NCBI RefSeq assembly: GCF_050003625.1
Contig: NC_134400.1
Coordinates: 45,428,096-45,492,095 of the forward strand
Reading direction: 5' to 3'
Length of the DNA stretch: 64,000 nt
From: Haematobia irritans
Lineage: Eukaryota > Arthropoda > Insecta > Diptera > Muscidae
Part shown: one piece after another, positions 44,539 to 55,283 of the stretch
Layout of the letters: each line of letters opens with the position of its first letter
Numbering within the stretch: the first letter of the stretch is position 1
Notes under the pieces: generated by a model
What the model was told of the DNA's origin: nothing
Database searches by the model: none
Seen by the model: the letters and a program-made list of their open reading frames with translations, nothing else
Made by a program: the position numbers and the translations under genes

Positions 44539-46388
44539 GTAAGTAAAAAATATCAAATTATTCTATAATAAAAACATATTTAAACACCTGTAGCCTTGCA
44601 TGAAAATATCAGATTACATGAAATGTTGCATCCGCTTGTGACGATATTAAACGATACATTAAAAAACAAATCTTTAGATATAAAATTAAAAAAAAGGAAG
44701 GAAAGTCTAAAGTCGGGCGGTGCCGACTATAATATATCCTGCATCACCTAGTAGATCTACATTTGGGTGCTACACTCTTAGAAATATATGTTTTTCATAT
44801 GTTCCGATATAAACAAAATGTGTTTCGGGCACAATTTTAAAACACAATATATTTAAGTGCAAACATGCAATGTTCCTAAACTAACACTAAATGTTTGGGA
44901 CATCTATGTTAATATGTTAGAATATATTATGTTTGGGGCATGAATGTTTCATAAAAATCATATGTGTGAATGCAAACATGTATAAATTTACAAATTTCCA
45001 CTAAACATACATATGTTGTGATATTTTATTCAAAGCGACAGAGAGAGTATAGAGAAAGAAATAGAGATGGAAACCGGGAGAGTTGACAAAAGATATCAAC
45101 ATAACACAGCGAAAGAATCAAAAGAGAACAATTTCTGTGAAACCGCTTGTATGTTGTTTCAGAAAACTGTTTTATGATAAGGCAAAAAATTTGATATGCT
45201 TAAGTTTAAATATTATTTAATTTGAATAAAGAGAATGGACATTCGGAACCAAGAGAATAGACATTTGAAAAAAAGCCTGTGTTTTCGCCTTGAGAGCAGC
45301 ATTTTCTGTATGTGTGGACATGTGTTTTGTTTATCATTTTGGCATTATGGGCACAATTTTATTCTTGGTTCGTTAAAAGAAATGAGGGGTCTTCATAAAA
45401 ATAACGAAAGGGCACTATACTCTTTTTAGAGTTGGGACAGTAAAATGAAATAAGGAGGAAATAGTGAAAAATTACACAGTAAAATGTATAAAAACAAAGT
45501 TTAGTTCCTCTTTATTAATAAGTAGTCCAAGAGGAGTTGACGGACACCTTCAAATATAAAAGCGGGCATTAAGTTCGAGTTTTGCAGCTAAAACAATTTA
45601 AAAATTTTATTTTCTTTAAAATGAATTATTAAAAAAAAATAAAAGGCATTTTAGACCGATGGTGTTAAATGCTAGTAAAAAACTGCTCACGCCTAAATAA
45701 ATTTATATTTATATTATAAAATTATTTATGTATGTTTATACTCGACTCCACGTTCTTCTTTTGTAAGTTTTTGAATTCCTTCCAAATTTTAAAGTTTTGT
45801 ACCAAAAACAGTTTTTTGTTACAAAATTGTTATTTTTGCAATAAAAAATAATATTTTATCCAAAAATCAGTCAAATTCGTTTATATCAAGCACTGTTAAT
45901 GACTATAAATCTTTAATAACCCACATTTCGAAGTTTTATTATAAAAATTTAATATAGTATAAATATAAATGTATTTACACACAAAAAAAAAAAAAACAAA
46001 AAAAAAACAAGTATATACGGCCGTAAGTTCGGCCAGGCCGAAGCTTATGTACCCTCCATCATGGATTGCGTACACGCAAAAAAATAATTCTTTCCTCCCA
46101 AACGAAATTTTAGACAAACAAAGTTCGTTTCTTATTTGCTTTTAGCTGGAAGGAAGTGTATTTGGAAGAAAAGTATATACTTTTTGTGATAAACATTTAT
46201 TCTTTTCCAGGATTTAACAACAATTTCATAAAGACTAACTAAAAAAAATTTTTTTCTTGCTAATTGCATTTTCCCTCACATCTGTCTCACATCCACGAGT
46301 TTTTAGTTCTTAACACCTTTTCCTGTAAAACCAACAATGTAGAAGAAATTATACGAATTTATAAATTTTTAAAATTTTTTTAACTTTC

Positions 46389-46461
46389 GCCTGGACAGAG
46401 AATCGAACCGCGGACCATGCACTTTGTAAGCCAACACACTAACCACTGAGCTATGTACCTG
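46389..46461 (-). other. tRNA-like unit B in T1 copy 1
   Basis: On the minus strand: TAGCTCAGTGGTTAGTGTG (A-box region) and GCGGTTCGATTCTC (B box), 73 nt overall. The T-arm can almost pair, but the D-arm does not, so this is a tRNA relic and not a working tRNA gene. Confidence 0.6.
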
Positions 46462-46573
46462 TTATGGTCATCAATAGATAATTATCCATATAAGTTATAT
46501 TTATATAGCATAGCTTGCGGCGCCCACGAACCGAATAAACAAAGTTTATTTAATAGAAACAAACATTTAGTTT

Positions 46574-46646
46574 GGCACCGTGGAGCAGTGGTTGCTACGT
46601 CTGACTCTCATGCCAAGGGTCGTGGGTTCGATCCCTGCTTCGACCA
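46574..46646 (+). other. tRNA-like unit A in T1 copy 1
   Basis: GGCACCGTGGAGCAGTGGTT, then GTGGGTTCGATCCCTGC. The T-arm pairs fully if wobble pairs are allowed. A long T-run (46650 on) follows at once, a natural RNA polymerase III terminator. It resembles the head of the SINE family. Confidence 0.6.
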
Positions 46647-48661
46647 AAGTTTTTTTTTTTTGTTTTTTTTTTTTTTTTTTTTTTTTTTACATACATTCTA
46701 CATATGTTCGGAAGATTCCGAAAAAATGTTCAACATTACATTGTACTATATTAAATTTTGAACTGTAAAATGTGTTTTATTAAAGACCAAAAGTCAGAAA
46801 AGAACAGTGTTTGATATAAACGAAATGGACTCTGTTGTTGTTTCAAAAATAACTTTTTTTATTGAAAAAATAAAAATTTTCTAACAAACGAATTTTTTTG
46901 GTGATAAAAGTTTAAAATTTTCGAAGCAATTCAAAAAACTCTAACAAAAGAAAAACGTTTTCGGTACACGTTTTCCAAACGTTTTTTTTCTTTGCGTGTA
47001 GAAACTTCTTCTATACACTGCCATCCACAATCGAATTACTTAAGTTGCGGTAACGCTTGCCGATGGCAAGGTATCTTAAAACCTCCTAACACTATCTTCT
47101 AAATTGTATGTAAGTCCATACGTGGTATATATTAAATCAAAAAAGATCGATCCAATACGTATATAATTCAGTTTGACAAAGTAGACATAAAATTTTGACA
47201 AAATTTTCTACAGAAATAAAATTTTAACAAAATTTTCTATAGAAATAAAAATTTTGACAAAATTTCCTATGGAAAGAAAATGTTGACAAACATTTCTACA
47301 GAACTAAAATTTTAACAAAATTTTCTATAGAAATAAACTTTTGACAAAGTATTCTATAGAAATAAAATCTTGGTAGATTATTTTTGGCTCGAGTGGCAAC
47401 CATGATTATGAACCGAATAAAATTTGAACAAAATTTTCTATAGAAATAAAATTTTGACAAAATTTTCTATAGAAATAAAATTTTGACAATGATGACAATT
47501 TTATGATGAACCGAATAAAATGTTAACAAAATTCTCTCTAGAAATAAAATTTTGACAAAATTTTCTATAGAAATAAAATTTTTGACAAAATTTTCTATAC
47601 AAATAAAATTTTGGTAGATTATTTTTGGCTCTAGTGGCAACCATTTTGGTATGGTTGTTAGCGACCATATACTAACACCACGTTCCTAATTTGAATCGGA
47701 TCGGATGAATTTTGCTCCTCCAAGAGGCTCCGGAGGTCAAATCTGGAGAACGTTTTATTAGGGGGGCTATATACAATTATGGACCGATATGGACCAATTC
47801 TGGCACGGTTGTTAAAGATCATATACTAACACCATGTTCCAAATTACAACCGGATTGGATGAAATATGCTTCTCTTGGAGACTTCGCAAGCCAAATCTGG
47901 GGATCGGTTTATATGGGGGCTATATATAATTATGAACCGATGTGGACCAATTTTTGCATGGTTGTTAGAGACCATATACCAATATCATGTACCAAATTTC
48001 AGGTGGATCGGATGAAATTTGCTTCTTTTTGAGGCTTCGCAAGCCAAATCTGGAGATCGGTTTATATGGGGTCTATATATAATTATGGACCGATGTGGTC
48101 CATAATTTGCATGGTTGTTAGAGACCATATACCAACATCATGTACCAAATTTCAGCCGGATCGGATGAAATTTACCTCCCTTTTAGGCTCCGCAAGCCAA
48201 ATCTGAGGATCGGTTTATATGGGGGCTATATATAATTATGGACCGATGTGGACCAATTTTTGCATGGTTGTTAGAGACCATATACCAACACCATATACCA
48301 AATTTCAGCCGGATCGGATGAAATATGCTTCTGTTAGAGGCTCCACAAGCCAAATCTGAGGGTCCCTTTATATGGGGGCTATACGTAAAAGTGGACCGAT
48401 AGGTCCCATTTTCAATACCATCCGACCTACATCGATAACAACTACTTGTGCCAAGTTTCAAGTCGATAGCTTGTTTCGTTCGGAAGTTAGCGTGATTTCA
48501 ACAGACGGACGGACGGACGGACATGCTTAGATCGACTCAGAATTTCACCTCGACCCAGAATATATATAATTTATGGGGTCTTAGAGCAATATTTCGATGT
48601 GTTACAAACGGAATGACAAAGTTAATATACCCCCATCCTATGATGGAGGGTATAAAAAGTG

Positions 48662-48735
48662 TTCGGTCGGAGCAGGGATTGAACCCACGACCCTTTGCAT
48701 GCAAGGCAGACATGCTAGCCACTGCTCCACGTGGC
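48662..48735 (-). other. tRNA-like unit A in T2
   Basis: A minus-strand unit with B box GGGTTCAATCCC and an A-box-like GTGGAGCAGTGGCTAGC. F1 copy E separates it from the A-run (terminator complement) it once abutted. Confidence 0.55.
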
Positions 48736-48848
48736 AAACAAATGTATGTTTCTGTTAAATAATGTTATGTTTGCATGGGCTCGTGGGCGCTGCAAACTAT
48801 GCTATATAAATGTAACTTATAACGATAATTATCTGCTGGTGACCATAA

Positions 48849-48921
48849 CAGCTACGTAGCCCAGTGGATAGTGTGTTGGCTTACAAACTGTATGGTACTC
48901 GGTTCGATTCTCCGTGCAGGC
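48849..48921 (+). other. tRNA-like unit B in T2
   Basis: TAGCCCAGTGGATAGTGTG with CGGTTCGATTCTCCGTG. It diverges from unit A across about 113 bp that contain TGCTATATAAATG. Confidence 0.55.
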
Positions 48922-49411
48922 GAAAGGTAAAATTAAAAAAAAAATAAAAAAGTGAATAATTTCTTCAACATTATTTGTATTACAGAAAAAGGTGCCAAGA
49001 ATTAAAATATTTCGTGGAAGTGAAAATAACGAGTATGTTAGGGAATGAGCATCGTCTTTGGGAAAAATTCTTCCAAGCATATAATATTTTTGGGCTCAAA
49101 ATGTTTCCAAACATATAATATGTTCACATAAAACAAACATATTAATGTGTCGGCAGTATCCAATAATATATGTGCTTCCTGCAAAGTATGTTTGGAACAT
49201 ATGTTAAAGAGGCGATTTTTTTGAGGGTGTATACATAAAGGTTTATGTTCCCATATACATATATTTAAATCTGATCCAATCTGGACAAAATTTGTTAAAC
49301 TTCTACAAAATCTATGGACTTGTGGTCATATGAGTGTAAATCGAGCGAATGATATATATGGGATCTAAAACTGAACCGATTTCAACCAAATTTGACACAC
49401 TTTAGGACACA

Positions 49412-51057
49412 ACAAGTATATACGGCCGTAAGTTCGGCCAGGTCGAATCTTATGTACCCTCCATCATGGATTGCGTAGAAACTTCTACGAAAGACTGTCA
49501 TCCACAATCGAATTACTTGGGTTGCGGTAACACTTGCCGATGGCAAGGTATCTTAAAACTTCTTAACACCGTCTTCTCAATTGTAAGTTAGTCCATACGA
49601 AGTATATATTAAACAAAAAACAGGCCGATTATATACGTATATAATTCAGTTTGACAAAATTTTCTATAGAAATAAAATTTTGACAACATTTTCTATAGAA
49701 ATTTTCTATAGAAATAAAATCTTGACAAAATTTTGTATAGTAATAAAATTTTGACAAAATTTTCTTTAGAAATAAAATTTTGACAAAATTTGCTAAAGAA
49801 ATAAAATCTTGACAAAATTTTGTATTGTAATAAAATTTTGACAAAATTTCGATGGAAATAAAATTTTGACAAAATTTCGGTGGAAATAAAATTTTGACAA
49901 AATTTCGATGGAAATAAAATTTTGACAAAATTTTCTATAAAAATAAAATTGTGACAAAATTTTGTATAGAAATAAAATCTTGACAAAATTTTGTACAGTA
50001 ATAAAATTTTGACAAAATTTTCTATAGTAATAACATTTTGATAGATTATTTTTACTATAGACCGCTATGGACCAATTTTGGCATGGTTGTTAGCGGCCAT
50101 ATACTCGCGCAATGTACCAAATTTCAACCGTATCGGATGAATTTTGCTCCTCCAATAGGCTCCGGAGGCCAAATCGGGATAAACCGATCCCCAGATTTGA
50201 TTGGGAGTTATATATAATTAAGACCGGTATGGACCAATTTTTGCATAGTTGTTAGAACCATATACTTACACCATGTACCAAATTTCAGGCGTATCGGATG
50301 AAATATGCTTCTCTTGGAGGCTCCGCGAGCCAAATCTGGGGATCGGATTATATGTGGGCTCTATATAATTATGAACCTATGTTGAGCAAATTTTGCATGA
50401 TTGTTAGATACCATATACTAACACCATGCACCAAATTTCAGCCGGATCGGATGAAATTTGCTTCTCTTAGAGGCTCCGCAAGCCAAATCGGGGGATCGAT
50501 AATATGGGGGCTATATATAATTATGAACCGATGTGGACCAATTAGAGACCATATACTTACTCCATGTGCCAAATTTCAGACGGATCGGATGAAATTTGCT
50601 TCTCTTAGAGGCTCCGCAAGCCAAATCTGGGGATCGGTTTATATGGGGCTATATATAATTATGGACCGATGTGGACCAATTTTTGCATGGTTGTTAGAGA
50701 CCATATACTAACACCATGTACCAAATTTCAACGGGATCGGATGAATTTTTCTCCTCCAAGAGGCTCCGCAAGCCAAATCTGAGCGTCGGTTTATATGGGG
50801 GCTATACGTAAAAGTGGTCCGATATGACCCATTTGCAATACCATCCGACCTACATCAATAACAACTAGTCGATAGCTTGTTTCGTTCGGAAGTTAACGTG
50901 ATTTCAACAGACGGACATGGTTAGATCGACTCAGTATTTCACCACGACCCGGAATATATATATATATACTTTTTGGGGTATTAGACCAATATTTCGATGT
51001 GTTACTAACGGAATGACAAAGTTAATATACCCCCATCCTATGGTGGAGGGTATAATA
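49412..51057 (+). mobile_element. F1 element, copy F, nested in F2 H4
   Basis: The head ACAAGTATATACGGCCGTAA, 30-bp array (49655-50045, with a GATGGAAATAAAATT variant), five or so 153-bp units, many with small deletions, and the tail GTGGAGGGTATAATAA. It is more diverged than copies C and E. Confidence 0.78.
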
Positions 51058-51220
51058 AATGTAATCCTTGTGCAAAATTTAAAGCAAATCAGGGTAAAAG
51101 TCGGGCTTCTGGGGTCATAAAAGTGCATATCAGGCGAAAAGTATATATGGGAGCTATCTGAAACGATTTCTTCCAAAAACAATGGGGTTCTATTCTGACC
51201 CACATAACATAACATGTTCT

Positions 51221-51570
51221 GTAACAAATTTTATTTCTATAGAAAATTTTGTCAAAATTCTATTTCTATACAAATTCTATTTTTATAGATTTTTTTCAAA
51301 ATTTTATTTCTACAAAATTTTATTTCTATAGAAAATTTTCTCAAAATTTTGGTTTATAGAAAAAATGTTATTTCTATAGACAATTTTGTCAAAATTGTAT
51401 TTAAAAATTCATTTATTTCTATCGAAAATTTTGTACAAATTTTAGTTCTATCGAAAATTTTGTCAAATTTTTTTTCAATAGAAACTGTTTGACAACAATT
51501 TTGTTTCTATAGACAATTTTGACAAAATTTTATTTCTATAGAAAATTTTGTCAAAATTTTATTTAGAAAT
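51221..51570 (-). repeat. 30-bp tandem array (F1-type), inverted
   Basis: TTTTATTTCTATAGAAAATT repeats with irregular spacing. No F1 head or tail is attached. Confidence 0.75.
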
Positions 51571-52246
51571 GCATTTATCAGCTACGATACGCACATTTGA
51601 AACTGTTGTTGTAGATGTAATGATATTATGACTCATGAACCTATCAGTACTCATTATTTATTTTTATGTTATTGCAAAAATGTTGTCCAAAATGGTTGTT
51701 GTTGGAACAGTTTTTAATGTAGTTTCATCCATTTTGTTCCGTGCTTAGGTAGTTCAATTAGTAGCCAGATCAAGGAACTCTGCGACAAGGATGGGGTGTG
51801 TCCAGAGTGATCTGGCGGTGAAACGGGTAGGCTTAGTTGGGCAAGCGAAAGGTGACAGGTGTCATGTGATTACAGAAGGGACACGCGTCAGCTACGCTGC
51901 TATCAATCACTGATAAATACACGCAAAGAAAAAAAAACGTTTGGAAAACGTGTACCGAAAACGTTTTTCTTTTGTTAGAGTTTTTTGAATTGCTTCGAAA
52001 ATTTTAAACTTTTATCGCCAAAAAAATTCGTTTGTTACAAAATTTTTATTTTTTCAATAAAAAAAGTTATTTTTGAAACAACAACACAGTCCATTTCGTT
52101 TATATCAAGCACTGTTCTTTTCTGACTTTAGGTCTTTAATAAGACACATTTTACAGTTCAAAATTTAATATACTACAATGTAATGTTGAACATTTTTTCG
52201 GAATCTTCAGAACATATCTGGAATATATGTAAAAAAAAAAAACTTT

Positions 52247-52318
52247 GGTCGAAGCAGGGATCGAACCCACGACCCTTGGCATGCAAGTCGGACGTAGCAA
52301 CCACTGCTCCGCGGTGCC
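52247..52318 (-). other. tRNA-like unit A in T1 copy 2
   Basis: On the minus strand: GCACCGCGGAGCAGTGGTTG, and B box GGGTTCGATCCC. An A-run at 52231-52242 is the terminator T-run on that strand. Confidence 0.6.
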
Positions 52319-52430
52319 AAACTAAATGTTTGTTTCTGTTAAATAAACTTTGTTTATTTGTTTCGTGGGCGCCGCAAGCTATGCTATATAAATATAACTT
52401 ATATGGATATTTATCTATTGATGACCATAA

Positions 52431-52504
52431 CAGGTACATAGCTCAGTGGTTAGTGTGTTGGTTTACAAAGTGCATGGTCCGCGGTTCGATTCTCCGTCCA
52501 GGCG
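52431..52504 (+). other. tRNA-like unit B in T1 copy 2
   Basis: TAGCTCAGTGGTTAGTGTG and GCGGTTCGATTCTCCGTCC. It diverges from unit A, and the 112-bp spacer holds TGCTATATAAATATAAC. Confidence 0.6.
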
Positions 52505-52864
52505 AAAGGTAAAAAAAAATTTTAAAATTTATAAAATCGTATAATTTCTTCTACATTGTTGGTATTACAGGAAAAGGTGTTAAGAACTAAAAAACCTCGT
52601 GGATGTGAGAAAGATGTAAGGGAAAATGCAATTAGCAAGAAAACAATGTTTTTTTTTTTTGAGTTTGTCTTTATGAAATCCTGGAAAAGAATAAACGTTT
52701 ATCACAAAAAGTATATACTTTTCTTCCAAATACACTTCCTTACAGCGAAAAGCAAATGAGAAACGAACTTTGTTTGTCTAAAATTTCGTTTGGGAGGAAA
52801 GAATTATTTTTTTGCGTGTAGGAATTGAGGCGGCTGCACTTGTCGGATCTTAGTTGGGCCAAAA

Positions 52865-53500
52865 CTACCCTGGTCTGCATTGGGAGGTCTCTCTCCTCCG
52901 GTGCGGTGGTCGGACTCCGAGAACAGGATTAACCTTGTAGCTTCTCACCGCTTGTGTGGCATGGTTGACCGCATCGAATGCCTTCGATAGATCAAGCGCC
53001 ACGAGGACCGTCCTATGACACGGCTTGGGCTGATTGTGTCCCATATTAATGTGTGCTGAAATGGCCTGCAAAGCTGTCGTCGTGCTATGTACCTTACGGA
53101 ATCCATGTTGATGCTGGGCAGCTGGAAAATGCTCCACAAGGCTGGGGAGGAGTAGTGCCTCAAGTGCCTTGGCTACTAGCGAGAGAAGAGATATCGGTCT
53201 GTACGATTCACCTTTACACGAATCTTTGCCGGGCTTCAGTAGTGGAATCACCTACCTACCCATCTTCCAGACACCGGGTATAATGAGTGATTCCAAGGAC
53301 AAATTGAGGAGTCTGGTCAGGTACTCAACTCCCAGTATTCCCAGATGCTTCAGAAATATCATTGAAATTCCGTCGGGGCCCAGCGCCTTGGATGGTTTCG
53401 CGCTGTTGATGCCATTGGTAACTTCGTCTGTGGTAAATTGTGGTGTGTCATCGGCATGTGGCTCTCCTTTTCGCTCTATCACTCTCGGGACGCTCGACAA
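52865..53500 (-). pseudogene. LINE-2 reverse transcriptase, N-terminal part
   Basis: Two overlapping frames. 53500-53252 contains SKALGPDGISMIFLKHLG, the start of LINE RT domains. 53251-52865 contains LLKPGKDSCKGESYRPISLL, HQHGFRKVHSTTTALQ and VALDLSKAFDAVNHAT, which are RT blocks with the first catalytic Asp. After NHAT the frame jumps to AVRSYKVNPVLGVRPP, which belongs near the C-terminus. The palm with the (F/Y)xDD box is therefore deleted and the enzyme is dead. Confidence 0.85.
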
Positions 53501-53965
53501 ACTGTCGGTTGAAAAAACTGACGCATCTCTTCGGATCTGTCACCGTCACGTCGCCAAAGGTGACTGCGTTCCCATCATCCCTTGTGGTGGGGTTCGAGAG
53601 GGCTCTTACTGTTGGCCACAATTTACCTATTGCTAAGTTACATTGCTAACCAAGTGTTCCGCTTGTGCTCGTCGACTATCTTACTAATCTCTAGATTCAG
53701 TTCCCTGATTCTAGGATAACAGAGTTAGCACGACGGCGTTCATCACGCTCGTCTGCGAGCAATTCGACCAGTGGGTATGAAGCGAGCGGCTGCTGCGTTG
53801 ATGATGTCCCGGAACACCCTCTGGGCAACATGAACATGAGAGGGGGACGGGTGCTCACTGAAACGGCGATCTGTGTATTCCCTGAAGCCTTCTACGTTGG
53901 CTTTTGATTGATAAATGTCCGGCGTTCAGAGGTTATGAAATCGGAGTGTCGGTTAATGGTGAGAA

Positions 53966-54402
53966 TTATGGGGAGGTGGTCTGATCCCAATAAAATGACG
54001 TGTTAAAGTCTCCTAGCACCAATCGGTTATGTCGGCACAACAGCCACTCAATGTTTGGGGTATAACCTGGAGCACAGCTACCAACCAGCAGTATATACAC
54101 GTTGTATAGCTCTATCTCGGCAGCCCCCGATACATTCCATATACGGGAATGTATCGGGGGCTGCCGACGCACAAGCGGGATAGGTCTATCCTGCACGGAA
54201 CGGTGTAATATGAAAGCCAGGCCCAAAACTCCAGCACATTTCGTAGCACATTGTATCCGTCACAATGGCGTAGGCTGCAGGTGGAATTCAGCTTAGTTTC
54301 CTGGATCGCCGCGACCCTTATCCTTTTCCGATTCATTAAGTCCACGATCTCACTAATCTTACCTCGGAGTCCGTTGCAATTAAATTGCCAAAAACGATGC
54401 AC
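53966..54402 (-). pseudogene. LINE-2 APE-type endonuclease remnant
   Basis: It starts HRFWQFNCNGLRGKISEI and continues to AAIQETKLN, the usual first blocks (the N of NCNG and the E of QETK are metal-binding positions). A second frame gives IELYNVYI and LVLGDFN (the D and N of the GDFN block). The GDFN segment is out of frame with the first part. A 21-bp perfect inverted repeat at 54118-54166 disrupts the coding sequence between them. Confidence 0.8.
54118..54166. repeat. 21-bp perfect inverted repeat
   Basis: Arms at 54118-54138 and 54146-54166 (CGGCAGCCCCCGATACATTC and its complement) with a 7-nt loop, GC-rich and perfect. Probably a snap-back copying error inside LINE-2. Confidence 0.9.
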
Positions 54403-54414
54403 TATCCGGAACTG

Positions 54415-54792
54415 CTACAACAATATTGGGTGTAAGATGCTGCGGCGGTGAATATTGTTGTACGGGAGATGTCGGGGGGTCGCATAGTCTGACAACCTAC
54501 TGCTGCTGTCGTTGGCACAGCATCCTGCCGCGTAGTCAGTATGACTATACTCCCGCAGCGATGTTAGGCCGGAGCAGTTCCGGAAGTACACCCACTCCAA
54601 GCACCGGTTACACCTCACCGAAACCGAACGGTGGTGAATCAGGTTTCGGCAGACTGAACAGTACCATGGCCCGGGGTTTTCCTCTATCCCGGCTCGGACC
54701 AACAGCAGACGGTGTATCCCCGGGATACACCTTCTCCAACACAAAAATACGGTCGAAACAATACGTACACTGATGTGGCAGCCGCTGGCCAA
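54415..54792 (-). pseudogene. LINE-2 N-terminal region: 2A-like motif and PHD-like finger
   Basis: 125 codons. RLLLVRAGIEENPGP ends in the xExNPGP core of 2A ribosome-skipping peptides, which are known in several APE-type non-LTR retrotransposons. WYCSVCRNLI...VRCNRCLEWVYFRNCSGL follows, with the C-x2-C...C-x2-C...H/W spacing of a PHD-like finger. The canonical Asp at the first 2A position is Gly here. In related elements the 2A would release a short leader before the main protein. Confidence 0.65.
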
Positions 54793-54944
54793 TGGGTGGG
54801 ATCCATCGGGTCAATCCGGTACGAAGAACCAAAGTCCAAAATGGTTGGGAAGACCGCTGCTTTGGATTTCTACATTCTCATCAGTTCCCTTTATTGGACG
54901 ATGCGCTATCTTATGTTGCAAAGAACGAGCTTTAAAAAATCCAA

Positions 54945-55187
54945 CATGTCCATTTCTATAGAAAATTTTGTCAATATGTTATTTCTATAGAAAAATTTCT
55001 CAAAATTTTATTTCCATAGACAAATTTCTCAAATTTTATTTCTACAAAATTTTCTATAGAAATAAAATTTGAGAAATTTGTCTATGGAAATAAAATTTTA
55101 ATTTTATTTCTATAGAAAATTTTTCTCAAAATTTCATTTCTATAGAAAAGTATCTCAAAATTTTATTTCGTTAGAAACTTTTCTCAT
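54945..55187 (-). repeat. 30-bp array with 43-bp perfect palindrome
   Basis: F1-type 30-bp units. Positions 55002-55044 are repeated exactly in inverted form at 55057-55099, with a 12-nt spacer. Confidence 0.85.
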
Positions 55188-55195
55188 TTACATAG

Positions 55196-55275
55196 GTAAG
55201 GTTAGGTTAGGTGGCAGCCCGATGTATCATGCTCACTTAGACTATTCAGTCCATTGTGATACCACATTGGTGAAC
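55196..55275 (-). mobile_element. 5'-truncated SINE/LINE tail insertion
   Basis: 80 bp: GTAAGGTTAGGTTAGGTGGC (telomere-like tail), then the shared tail up to CACATTGGTGAAC. It is flanked by TTACATAG (55188-55195 and 55276-55283) and inserted in a 30-bp array. Confidence 0.8.
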
Positions 55276-55283
55276 TTACATAG

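Larger units (their letters stand above)
46073..46998 (+). mobile_element. T1 element with divergent tRNA-like pair, copy 1
   Basis: 926 bp with ends CACGCAAAAAAATAATTC and TTTTTTCTTTGCGTG, flanked by TA (46071-46072 and 46999-47000). The empty target GATTGCGTAGAAACTTCT is preserved in other F1 copies. It encodes no protein. Two tRNA-like units point away from each other: 46389-46461 (minus) and 46574-46646 (plus). Confidence 0.88.
46007..48658 (+). mobile_element. F1 element, copy E, nested in T2
   Basis: The head ACAAGTATATACGGCCGTAA lies inside an A-run of T2. A T1 MITE is inserted at the TA of the phrase GATTGCGTAGAAACTTCT (46071). The 30-bp array is interrupted by a duplicated piece (TTTTTGGCTCGAGTGGCAAC at 47381-47400 and a variant at 47623). 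It has four to five 153-bp units, and the tail ends at GGAGGGTATAAAAA. Confidence 0.8.
44773..49229. mobile_element. TA element carrying a tRNA-like pair (variant T2)
   Basis: The ends are CACTCTTAGAAATATATG and the complement of CACCCTCAAAAAAATCG, flanked by TA (44771-44772 and 49230-49231). Subterminal ACATATG/AAACATAT motifs occur on both sides. Without the nested F1 copy E the element is about 1.8 kb. From 45740 to 46006, and again from 48660 to 49080, it is a diverged relative of the T1 elements, including the divergent tRNA-like units at 48662-48735 and 48849-48921. Confidence 0.7.
44695..51205 (+). mobile_element. F2 element H4, split by two large insertions
   Basis: The head AAGGAAAGTCTAAAGTCGGG (44698 on) breaks at the TA at 44771. 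F2 sequence resumes at 49232 (CATAAAGGTTTATGTTCCCA), breaks again at 49411 and resumes at 51058 (TGCAAAATTTAAAGCAAATC), ending near 51205 without the usual tail. Only about 420 bp of the 6.5 kb span is F2. Confidence 0.7.
51920..52818 (-). mobile_element. T1 element with divergent tRNA-like pair, copy 2
   Basis: 899 bp with ends CACGCAAAGAAAAAAAAACG and TTATTTTTTTGCGTG, flanked by TA (51918-51919 and 52819-52820). It is inverted relative to copy 1 and highly similar to it. It splits the C-terminal LNSY-type motif of LINE-2. Confidence 0.9.
51735..54860 (-). mobile_element. Non-LTR retrotransposon (LINE-2 of window), defective
   Basis: In element order on the minus strand: 2A-like motif and PHD-like zinc finger (54720-54560), APE-type endonuclease (54402-53966, frameshifted), reverse transcriptase start (53420-52970), a jump that skips the RT palm, the C-terminal cysteine motif (about 52870-52821 and 51917-51790) and a short 3' region. 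A T1 MITE is inserted at 52819. The composition is much more GC-rich than the surroundings, so the copy is younger than its neighbours. It is probably of the Jockey/CR1-like APE type; the clade is not assigned. Confidence 0.8.

Noticed and set aside
52183..52512. 109-codon frame over the tRNA-like units
   Set aside because: It overlaps both tRNA-like units and poly-A; the matching frames in the other copies (46453-46761, 48523-48762) reflect the shared DNA, not a protein.
53169..53636. 155-codon plus-strand frame in LINE-2
   Set aside because: Antisense shadow of the RT-coding strand, whose minus-strand frames carry clear RT motifs.
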